From the NCBI GenBank assembly GCA_009996615.1, contig JAACZU010000004.1, positions 175,529 through 239,528 on the forward strand: a stretch of 64,000 bases of DNA. The letters run 5' to 3'. Position numbers and translations under genes: made by a program. Below, in pieces: positions 8,796 through 16,043 of this stretch (positions are counted from its first letter, which is position 1; the number at the start of each line of letters is the position of its first letter). Below the pieces are notes generated by a model. The model was not told where the DNA came from, made no database searches, and was given only the letters and a program-made list of their open reading frames with translations. Origin of the DNA: Rhodanobacteraceae bacterium. Lineage in GTDB: Bacteria; Pseudomonadota; Gammaproteobacteria; Xanthomonadales; Rhodanobacteraceae.

Positions 8796-10457
8796 ATGAA
8801 CGGTCGACTGGTTTTCGCGGCATTCGCCGCGCTCGCGATCGGCGCGGCCCACGCCGCCACCGACGACGACTTCGTCAAGCAATCCATCGACGCCACGCGC
8901 CCCGTGCAGATCGACCTCGCCCCGGACGGCACGGTCGTGCCGAGCGACCTCACGCTGGATCCCGGCTTCGGCAACAGCGGCTTGAAATCGATCTGGCCCC
9001 CCGCCCCAGCGGGTTGGTCTGACACCGAGGACGGCCTGCGCGTGTTCCCGTGGATCGGCTCGGTGACGCTGCCCGGGCCGCCACCGGTCACCCTGCCGAA
9101 CATGCACAAGGGCTATTACCTCGTCGGCAAGCAGAAGAATGCCGCAGGCGATGGCTGGCGCGGCTGGATCGCGCGCGTGAACGTCGGCGGCACCCTCGAC
9201 ACCTCGTTCGGCACCAACGGCTGGATCTACACCATCACCATGGACGACATCGTCGATGCCGTGATTGTCGGCAACAACGCCTACATCCTCAGCAACATAC
9301 GCACCACCGCGCAGGCCATCCCGGCGGCCAAGGTCCAGTGCAAGGACCTGACTGATCCCGGCAGCGATCCGAATGGCGGCTACTGCCTTCCCTCGGGCGC
9401 CGGCATCCTGACTTTCGGAGCCGCCCCGGCCGGCCCGCGCACCGCCGCCTATGGCCAGCGCCTGGCCTACGACAGCCGCTACGGCCTGTTCGTCGCCGCA
9501 CGCGTCATGAACAACAACCGCGGCCAGGAAGTCGGCATCGCACTCATCAGCGCCGACGACGGCTCGCTCGTCGCCGAATTCCGCGACGCCGGCTACAGCA
9601 TCGGCCAGCCGACCTGGGCGCATCCGACACAGGCAGAAGTCTCGGTGAACGCGCTGGTTGTCACTCCCGCGGGCTATCCCGGCGGCACGCGCCTCTACGT
9701 CGCCGGACAGATGAAGCGCGATGCCGACGACCACGACGGCTTCATCCTCGGCCTCGGGCCGACGAACGGCGCCACCGCCGCCAACTGGAACTGGAACGAC
9801 CGCTCCTACTATTACGAATCCGATAACACCGGCTACAAGAAGGACGCGATCACCGCGCTGACGGTACTGCGCAATGGCAAGATCGCCTTTGCCGGCTGGT
9901 CCGAAACCGACGCCGCCGACGTGCGGCCGATGATGATGGGGCGCCTCGACGCGAACGGCAGCAAGGACGCAGGCTTCTGCGCGGGCAACGCGAACTCCGG
10001 CCTCAACGCTTGCCTGGTCGATCCGCCCTTCAGCACCGGATCGCCGTTTTTCGTCAGCTACAAGCCGTTCTCGTGGCCGGTCGCCCTGGTCGAGCGGCGG
10101 CAGAGCCGCGACCTCGTGGTCGCGCAGCGGTTCCAGAACAACGGCGGCAGCATCCTTTTTCCCGACGACAAACACGTGCGTACGCTGGTGCAGCAGTTCG
10201 GCGCCAGCGGCAACCGCATCCATGCAAACCTCACTGTCGACCATCCGGGCGCCACCAACGTCCTGTGGTCGCGCCCGTTCGACCTGTGGATGGGCGGCAC
10301 CGGTCTGCAGACCGCCGACGGCGGGCTCGGCGAGGAAGTCATCGCGGTCGTCGGCACGCGCCAGTGGTCGGGCAACGATTTCGACGCGACGATGAGCCAC
10401 CTGATGGCTACCGACAGTCTTTTCGCCGACGCCTTCGGCGGCCAGCACTCCGACTGA
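8796..10457 (+). CDS. Secreted protein with delta-60-like repeats and F-x-x-x-F C-terminal tail
   Basis: 553 residues from ATG 8796, with a good ribosome-binding site (GGAGAG 8 nt upstream). Signal peptide: MNGRLVFAAFAALAIGAAHA. Segments such as LDPGFGNSGLK and LDTSFGTNGWIYT followed by beta-rich stretches resemble the delta-60 repeat found in large secreted bacterial proteins. No enzyme motif is seen. It ends SLFADAFGGQHSD, a variant of the tail also found at the end of the 21145 and 43345 genes. It is the third gene of the sigma/kinase unit and carries the shared upstream motif, so it is the best candidate target of the sigma factor. A terminator-like hairpin follows at 10478. Confidence 0.82.
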   Translation: MNGRLVFAAFAALAIGAAHAATDDDFVKQSIDATRPVQIDLAPDGTVVPSDLTLDPGFGNSGLKSIWPPAPAGWSDTEDGLRVFPWIGSVTLPGPPPVTLPNMHKGYYLVGKQKNAAGDGWRGWIARVNVGGTLDTSFGTNGWIYTITMDDIVDAVIVGNNAYILSNIRTTAQAIPAAKVQCKDLTDPGSDPNGGYCLPSGAGILTFGAAPAGPRTAAYGQRLAYDSRYGLFVAARVMNNNRGQEVGIALISADDGSLVAEFRDAGYSIGQPTWAHPTQAEVSVNALVVTPAGYPGGTRLYVAGQMKRDADDHDGFILGLGPTNGATAANWNWNDRSYYYESDNTGYKKDAITALTVLRNGKIAFAGWSETDAADVRPMMMGRLDANGSKDAGFCAGNANSGLNACLVDPPFSTGSPFFVSYKPFSWPVALVERRQSRDLVVAQRFQNNGGSILFPDDKHVRTLVQQFGASGNRIHANLTVDHPGATNVLWSRPFDLWMGGTGLQTADGGLGEEVIAVVGTRQWSGNDFDATMSHLMATDSLFADAFGGQHSD

Positions 10458-10477
10458 CGCGGCGCGCCCTGCCGCTC

Positions 10478-10503
10478 GCGCGGAACCGGCAACGGTTCCG
10501 CGC
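10478..10503 (+). terminator. Terminator-like hairpin after the secreted-protein gene
   Basis: A perfect 10-bp stem, GCGCGGAACC (10478-10487) with GGTTCCGCGC (10494-10503), closes a 6-nt loop 20 nt after the stop at 10457. No T tract follows. It separates the sigma/kinase unit from corC. The remainder of the gap to 10649 holds only a TACACT hexamer (about 10606) as a possible corC -10. Confidence 0.5.
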
Positions 10504-10649
10504 CCGGCCAAGGCTGGCCCCTTCCGCTTCCGCAAGCCCGCGCGCCGCGCATCGGTGCGCCGTGGCCACCCCGGGGACGGCTTCGATCATCCGCAACAAG
10601 CCTTTGATACACTGCAAGACCCGCCCCCAAGGGCCTGTACGCGTTGCAA

Positions 10650-11489
10650 ATGAGCGAGGATCCTCCCAGTACTCCCCCGCGAACGTGGTTCGAACGAATC
10701 ACGCAGGCGCTCTCCGGCGAACCGCAGAGCCGCGAAGAACTCATCGAAGAGCTGCGCCACGCCCAGGCCAACGGCCTGATGTCCAACGACACGCTGTCGA
10801 TGGTCGAGGGCGCGATCGAGGTCGCCGACCTGACCGTCGCCGACGTGATGGTGCCGCGTGCGCAGATGGTGTCGCTGCCGATCGACGCGGCGCCGTCGCA
10901 ACTGCTCCAGGCCGTGGTCGAATCCGGCCATTCGCGCTTCCCGGTGCACGCCGGCGACAAGGACGAGATCCTCGGCATCCTGCTCGCCAAGGACCTGCTG
11001 CGCTGCTTCGTCGAGGGCGCCGACCGCGACATCCGCGGCCTGCTGCGTCCGGTCACGATGATCCCCGAGTCCAAGCGCCTGAACATCCTGCTCAAGGAGT
11101 TCCGCCTGTCGCGCAACCACATGGCGATCGTCGTCGACGAGTACGGCGGCGTCGCCGGCCTCGTCACGATCGAGGACGTGCTCGAGCAGATCGTCGGCGA
11201 CATCGGCGACGAGCACGACGACGACGACGACAAGCACACGATGATCCAGTCCGCCGCGAACGGCGACTTCCTGGTCAACGCGCTGACCCCGATCGCCGAG
11301 TTCAACGAGCGCTTCGGCTGCGACTTCAGCGACGAGGAGTACGACACGGTCGGCGGCATGATCACGGCCGAGATCGGCCACCTGCCCGAGGTCGGCGAGG
11401 AGGCCACGCTCGGCGGCTTCCACTTCCACGTGACCAAGGCCGACGCACGCCGCGTGCAGCAATTCGCGATGCGCGTGCATGAGGCCTGA
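10650..11489 (+). CDS. corC: CorC/HlyC family CBS-domain protein
   Basis: 279 residues from ATG 10650; a TTG two codons earlier is also in frame. Two CBS motifs cover about 65-185 (VADVMVPRAQMVSLPID... and VDEYGGVAGLVTIEDVLEQIVGDIGDEHD), followed by the CorC_HlyC transporter-associated domain (about 200-275). It is the YbeX homologue, linked to Mg2+/Co2+ handling and ribosome metabolism. It normally follows phoH-ybeY; here the sigma/kinase/secreted-protein unit intervenes. An acidic run EHDDDDDKH sits between the domains. It overlaps the downstream DUF4105 gene by 11 bp. Confidence 0.93.
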   Translation: MSEDPPSTPPRTWFERITQALSGEPQSREELIEELRHAQANGLMSNDTLSMVEGAIEVADLTVADVMVPRAQMVSLPIDAAPSQLLQAVVESGHSRFPVHAGDKDEILGILLAKDLLRCFVEGADRDIRGLLRPVTMIPESKRLNILLKEFRLSRNHMAIVVDEYGGVAGLVTIEDVLEQIVGDIGDEHDDDDDKHTMIQSAANGDFLVNALTPIAEFNERFGCDFSDEEYDTVGGMITAEIGHLPEVGEEATLGGFHFHVTKADARRVQQFAMRVHEA

Positions 11490-12804
11490 AATCCGGGAAT
11501 CGGGAATCGGGAATCGGGAATGGGGAAAGCGGCGCTTTCATCCCGTTGTCCTCCTTGCCGGCTTGTTGCTGCTCGTCGCGTTGACGCTGGTCGGTAACGC
11601 ACGCGCCCAAGCACCTGCCGAACCGGCTTCCGACGATTCCCCATTCCCGATTCCCGATTCCCGGCCTATGGTCAGCCTGCTGACCATCGGCCCCGGCGAG
11701 ATCTTCTTCGAGCGCTTCGGCCACAACGCGATCGTCGTGCGCGATCCGGCCAGCGGCGAGGCGCTCGCGTACAACTACGGCATCTTCGACTTCGCCGAAG
11801 ACGACTTCCTGATCAACTTCGCGCGCGGCCGCATGCGCTACCGCATCGCCGCCGACGAGCTGGCCGACGACCTGGCGATGTACCGCGCCGAGGGCCGTTC
11901 GATCGTCGAGCAGCGGCTGGACGTCACGCCCGAACAGGCGCACGCGCTGGCCGCGTTCCTCGAATGGAACGCGCAACCGGAAAATGCGCTCTACCGCTAC
12001 GACTACTTCCTCGCCAACTGCTCCACGCGCGTGCGCGACGCACTCGACCGCGCGCTCGGCGGCGCGCTCAAGGCGCAGAGCGAGGGCCGCTCGCGCGGCT
12101 ACACCTGGCGCTTGGACGCGCTGCGGCTGATGGCGCCGGAGCCGTGGCTGATGCTGCTGATCGACCTCGGCCTCGGCCCGTTCGCCGACCAGCGCATCGA
12201 CTTCTGGCAGGAGAGCTTCGTGCCGGAGACGCTCAGCGACGTGGTCGGCCAGGCCAGCCTACGCGGCACCGATGGCGACGCGCGGCCACTGGTCGACGCG
12301 CGCGTCGAGCTGTCGGCCGGCGTGGTCGCGGAACCGCCCCTGCTGCCGCCGGACCTGCGCGGGCCGTTCCTCGGCCTCGGCCTTGCGCTCGGCGCGCTGC
12401 TGGCCTGGCTCGGCCGCCGCACGCATCCGGCCGCGCGCGTGCCGCTGGCCGCATTCGCCAGCCTGTTCGCGCTGGCCTGCGGCCTCGCCGGACTGGTGCT
12501 GCTGTTCCTGTGGTTCGGCAGCGAGCACCGCGCGGCCTGGCGCAACGAGAACCTGCTGCTGCTGAATCCCCTGTGCCTGGCGCTGGTGCCGGCCTGGCTC
12601 GGCGCGGCGCGCGCCCGCTGGCGCGTGCGCCGCGCGACGCGCGTGCTGGCCTGGCTGGTCGTGCTGGCCGCCGCGTTCGCGCTGTTCTCGAAGATCCTGC
12701 CGTGGTTCGTGCAGGCGAACCTGCACTGGATCGTGCTGCTGCTGCCGATCCATCTGGCGCTCGCGCTGACGCTGCAGCGCCAAGCCACGGCCCCATCGCC
12801 ATAG
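11479..12804 (+). CDS. DUF4105 membrane protein with repeat-derived N-terminus
   Basis: 441 residues. The periplasmic DUF4105 (Lnb N-terminal) domain starts at MVSLLTIGPGEIFFERFGHNAIVVRD and includes YDYFLANCSTRVRDALD, with the family's conserved His and Cys. Four or five membrane helices follow from about residue 295. Unusually, residues 1-17 (MRPEIRESGIGNREWGK) and the linker FPIPDSRP are translated from the two arms of a GGGAATC-type inverted repeat; the intervening loop encodes the signal peptide (VVLLAGLLLLVALTLVGNARA). The start ATG lies inside the end of corC. The enzymatic role is unknown. Confidence 0.82.
   Translation: MRPEIRESGIGNREWGKRRFHPVVLLAGLLLLVALTLVGNARAQAPAEPASDDSPFPIPDSRPMVSLLTIGPGEIFFERFGHNAIVVRDPASGEALAYNYGIFDFAEDDFLINFARGRMRYRIAADELADDLAMYRAEGRSIVEQRLDVTPEQAHALAAFLEWNAQPENALYRYDYFLANCSTRVRDALDRALGGALKAQSEGRSRGYTWRLDALRLMAPEPWLMLLIDLGLGPFADQRIDFWQESFVPETLSDVVGQASLRGTDGDARPLVDARVELSAGVVAEPPLLPPDLRGPFLGLGLALGALLAWLGRRTHPAARVPLAAFASLFALACGLAGLVLLFLWFGSEHRAAWRNENLLLLNPLCLALVPAWLGAARARWRVRRATRVLAWLVVLAAAFALFSKILPWFVQANLHWIVLLLPIHLALALTLQRQATAPSP
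11493..11664. repeat. GGGAATC inverted-repeat element inside a coding region
   Basis: The left arm (11493-11527) is four heptamer-like GGGAATC/GGGAATG units, and the right arm (11636-11664) is its reverse complement with three units; about 27 bp pair perfectly. The roughly 108-bp loop encodes the DUF4105 signal peptide. A sister element lies at 36189-36293. Both look like members of an interspersed family common in Xanthomonadales intergenic DNA. Confidence 0.85.
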
Positions 12805-12823
12805 CCGCGGCTTGCGCCGCGGC
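12804..12823 (+). terminator. Possible hairpin terminator after the DUF4105 gene
   Basis: GCCGCGGC (12804-12811) pairs perfectly with GCCGCGGC (12816-12823) around a 4-nt loop, overlapping the stop codon of the DUF4105 gene. No T run follows, so rho-independent termination is uncertain. The rest of the gap to 12934 is GC-rich and featureless apart from a duplicated GCATGATCGGGG next to the corA start. Confidence 0.35.
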
Positions 12824-12934
12824 GCAGGCCGGACGACCGCAGGTCGGCCGGCGCCGGCCGCGCTGCGCGCGTCCAGCCCGCGGGCCTCGCCCCGCGCGAT
12901 TGCCGGCCACCGGCGCGCACGGCATGATCGGGGC

Positions 12935-13951
12935 ATGATCGCCCCGAACCCGCTGCCGATGGATCCGGCCTGCACCGGCCCGATGGTCGTCAACTGCGTC
13001 GCCTATACGGCGGACGGACGCCGCCTGCGCGCGATCACCGTCGAGGAAATCAGCGACGTGCTGGCGACGCCGGACCAATGGGTCTGGGTCGGCCTGCACG
13101 AGCCGGACGAGGCGTTGCTCGAGCAACTGCGCGAGGAGTTCGACCTGCATCCGCTCGCGGTCGAGGACGCGCACAACGCGCACCAGCGCGCCAAGATCGA
13201 GGTCTACGGCGACTCGCTGTTCATCGCCGCGCACACCGCGCAGGTCGTGAACGGCAAGATCCTGTTCGGCGAGACGCACGCGTTCATCGGGCGCAACTAC
13301 CTCGTCACGATCCGCCATGGCGCCTCGCTCAGCTACGCGGCGGCGCGGCGTGGCTGCGAGCAGGCGCCGGAGATGCTCGCGCACGGTCCGAGCTACGGCC
13401 TGTACGCGGTGCTCGACTTCATCGTCGACAACTTCTTCCCGATCGTGCGCGAGTTCCAGCAGGAGCTGCAGGAACTGGAGGAAGAGGTCTTCCAGGACAC
13501 GTTCAAGCGCGCCACGATCCGCCGCCTGTACGACCTGAAGAAGGAACTGGTCACGCTGCGCCTGGCGATCGCGCCGCTGCAGGACATCGTCAACCAGCTC
13601 ACGCGCCAGTTTCCCGGCCTGATCCGCGACGAGGTGCGGCCGTACTTCCGCGACGTCTACGACCACGCCGCGCGCATCAACGAATCGACCGACACGATGC
13701 GCGAGATGCTGACCGCGGCGATCAGCGTCAACCTCGCGCTGGTCGGCGTGGCGCAGAACGAGGTGGTCAAGCGCCTGGCCGGCTGGGCCGCGCTGCTCGC
13801 CGCGCCGACGCTGATCGCGAGCTGGTACGGCATGAACTTCCACGACATGCCCGAGCTCGCCAGCCCGTGGGCCTACCCGACCATGATCGGCATCACCGCC
13901 GGCGTCTGCACCGCGCTATACGTCGGCCTGCGCCGCGCGAACTGGCTGTAG
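12935..13951 (+). CDS. corA: CorA family Mg2+/Co2+ channel
   Basis: 338 residues from ATG 12935; the preceding ATG at 12924 runs into an immediate stop. A long soluble N-terminal funnel (VGLHEPDEALLEQLREEFDLHPLAVEDA...) and helical stalk precede two C-terminal membrane helices. The signature YGMNFHDMPEL between the helices is the GMN selectivity loop, intact. It forms a pentameric divalent cation channel. CorC at 10650 is functionally related, but a separate DUF4105 gene lies between, so a common transcript is not certain. Confidence 0.95.
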   Translation: MIAPNPLPMDPACTGPMVVNCVAYTADGRRLRAITVEEISDVLATPDQWVWVGLHEPDEALLEQLREEFDLHPLAVEDAHNAHQRAKIEVYGDSLFIAAHTAQVVNGKILFGETHAFIGRNYLVTIRHGASLSYAAARRGCEQAPEMLAHGPSYGLYAVLDFIVDNFFPIVREFQQELQELEEEVFQDTFKRATIRRLYDLKKELVTLRLAIAPLQDIVNQLTRQFPGLIRDEVRPYFRDVYDHAARINESTDTMREMLTAAISVNLALVGVAQNEVVKRLAGWAALLAAPTLIASWYGMNFHDMPELASPWAYPTMIGITAGVCTALYVGLRRANWL

Positions 13952-14012
13952 CAGCCACCCTTCCCCGCACCGAACCTGCTACCTTGCGGCGCCCGACCGC
14001 AAGGAGTTCCCG

Positions 14013-14156
14013 ATGCGCATCCACTCCGCCGCGCTGCCGCTGCTCGCGCTCGTCGCCGGCATCCTGATCCTGGTCCGGCCGAAGCTGCTGCCGTTCGTGG
14101 TCGCGCTGTACCTGATCATCGTCGGCCTGATCGGCCTGCTGCCGATGCTGCGTTGA
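14013..14156 (+). CDS. DUF3096 small membrane protein
   Basis: A 47-residue reading frame starts at ATG 14013 with ribosome-binding site AAGGAG at 14001-14006. The sequence MRIHSAALPLLALVAGILIL... followed by VVALYLIIVGLIGLLPML matches the compact DUF3096 family: two hydrophobic helices joined by RPKLLPF. Length and pattern are typical. It is a predicted inner-membrane peptide of unknown function. The gap to tamA (14157-14228) contains TATAAA at 14217-14222, only 7 nt before the tamA ATG. Confidence 0.8.
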   Translation: MRIHSAALPLLALVAGILILVRPKLLPFVVALYLIIVGLIGLLPMLR

Positions 14157-14228
14157 GTCGCGACCGCGGCGCTCCGGCAGAAGGGCGGCACGCGCGTCCG
14201 CGCCATCGCACGATGCTATAAATTGACA

Positions 14229-16043
14229 ATGCGCCGGTTCGCTCGCTTGCGTCGCCTCCCCCTCGCCATCGCCTGGCTGCTGGCCCTGCTGCTGCACGCC
14301 GGCAGCGCCGCCGCGGCGCGTGTCACGCTGCAGCTCGACGGCGTCGACGGCGCGCTGCGCGAGGCGGTGCTGGCCGGGCTGGAAATCAACCAGTACGCCA
14401 AGCGCGACGTCACCGCCGCGCAAGTGCGGCGGCTGTACGAGCGCGCCGAAGGCCAGGCGCGCGCGGCGCTGGAGCCGTACGGCTACTACACCGCCTCGGT
14501 GAGCGGCGAACTGCGCGAGCAAGGCGCCGACTACGTCGCGGTGCTGCACGTCAAGGCCGGCGAGCCGGTGCGCGTCGCCACGCTCGACATCCAGCTCGAC
14601 GGCGACGCCGACGGCCAGCGCGCGGTGCAGAAGGCGCTGGCCGCGTTCGCGCCGGCGAAGGGCGCGGTGCTCGACCAAGCCGCCTACGAGAAGAGCAAGG
14701 CCGCCGTGCAGGGCGCGCTGTTCGGCAGCGGCTACCTCGACGCGCAGCTCGTCACGCACCAGGTCGAGGTCACGCGCGCGACCAACCGCGCCGACATCCA
14801 CCTGGCCTGGCAGGTCGGCGCGCGCTACCGCTTCGGCGCGACGCGCTTCGACGGCGGCCAGTTCCCGGACGCGTTCATGGACCGCTACGTGCCGTGGCGC
14901 GAGGGCGATTTCTACACGCAGGACCAGTTGCTCGCGTTCCAGCAGCGCCTGATCGACGCCGACTACTTCGCGATCGCGCAGGTGCAGCCGGACATCGAGC
15001 ACGCACACGACGGCAGCGTGCCGATCACGGTCATGCTGGCGCCGGCCAAGCGCACGATCTACACCGGCGGCGTGTTCCTCGGCACCGACACCGGCCCCGG
15101 CGTGCGCGGCGGCATCGAGCGGCGCTGGCTCAACGCCAACGGCCACAAGCTCAGGCTGGAGACGCTCATCGCGCAGCGGCTGTCGACCGCGCTGGCGCAG
15201 TACCAGATCCCGCTGGCCGGGCCGGACAACCACACGCTGAACTTCGGCGCGACCTTCCGCAACGAGAACACCGACACCAGCACCTCGCGCACGTTCGGCC
15301 TCGCCGCGACCGACTCGCGCCTGTGGCACGGCTGGACGCGCACGCTCGGCCTGAAATTCCTGACCGGCAACTTCGAGGTCGCCAACATCACCGGCAGCAC
15401 CACCCTGCTCTATCCGGAGGCCGCGCTGACGCGCAAGCAGGCGGACGAGCCGATGTTCGTGCGCCGCGGCTGGTCGCTGACGATGGCCGCGCGCGCCGCG
15501 CAGAAGGGCCTGCTGTCCGACGCGAGCTTCGTGCAGCTCAGCGGTGACGCGAAATGGATCCGCGGCCTGGGCGAGAACGGCCGCTTCATCGCGCGCGGCT
15601 CGCTCGGCCTGACCAAGACCGACAGCTTCGACCTGCTGCCGCCGGAGCTGCGCTTCTTCGCCGGCGGCGACCGTTCGATCCGCGGCTATCCGTTCCAGAC
15701 CATCGGCACGCCGCTGCCGGCCGCGCTGGTGCCGCAGGCGCAGGCGCGCTGCGCGATGAAGGGCTCGGGCTGCCAGGACCTGATCATCGGCGGCAAGCAC
15801 CTGGTCGTCGCCAGCGCCGAGTACGAGTACTACTTCAAGCCGAACTGGGGCATCGCGACCTTCGTCGACACCGGCGATGCGTTCTCGTCCATCCACGACT
15901 ACCGCCAGAAGATCGGCGTCGGCTTCGGCGCGCGCTGGCGCTCGCCGGTCGGCATGATCCGCGTCGACCTCGGCTTCCCGGTGCGCGACAACAAGGCGCC
16001 GAGCAGCGTCGAGCTGCACATCGTGATCGGGCCGGATTTGTAA
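14229..16043 (+). CDS. tamA: TamA, outer-membrane translocation and assembly protein
   Basis: 604 residues from ATG 14229 (an in-frame TTG lies two codons earlier). Signal peptide MRRFARLRRLPLAIAWLLALLLHAGSAAA. Three POTRA domains occupy about 30-265, and the 16-strand Omp85 barrel follows (VFLGTDTGPGVRGGIERRWLN onward). The L6 loop motif is FAGGDRSIRGYPFQTIG, the VRGF/Y-type signature. TamA partners TamB in inserting autotransporters and other outer-membrane proteins, and the pair is implicated in phospholipid transport. Its TAA is followed immediately by the tamB ATG with no gap. Confidence 0.95.
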   Translation: MRRFARLRRLPLAIAWLLALLLHAGSAAAARVTLQLDGVDGALREAVLAGLEINQYAKRDVTAAQVRRLYERAEGQARAALEPYGYYTASVSGELREQGADYVAVLHVKAGEPVRVATLDIQLDGDADGQRAVQKALAAFAPAKGAVLDQAAYEKSKAAVQGALFGSGYLDAQLVTHQVEVTRATNRADIHLAWQVGARYRFGATRFDGGQFPDAFMDRYVPWREGDFYTQDQLLAFQQRLIDADYFAIAQVQPDIEHAHDGSVPITVMLAPAKRTIYTGGVFLGTDTGPGVRGGIERRWLNANGHKLRLETLIAQRLSTALAQYQIPLAGPDNHTLNFGATFRNENTDTSTSRTFGLAATDSRLWHGWTRTLGLKFLTGNFEVANITGSTTLLYPEAALTRKQADEPMFVRRGWSLTMAARAAQKGLLSDASFVQLSGDAKWIRGLGENGRFIARGSLGLTKTDSFDLLPPELRFFAGGDRSIRGYPFQTIGTPLPAALVPQAQARCAMKGSGCQDLIIGGKHLVVASAEYEYYFKPNWGIATFVDTGDAFSSIHDYRQKIGVGFGARWRSPVGMIRVDLGFPVRDNKAPSSVELHIVIGPDL

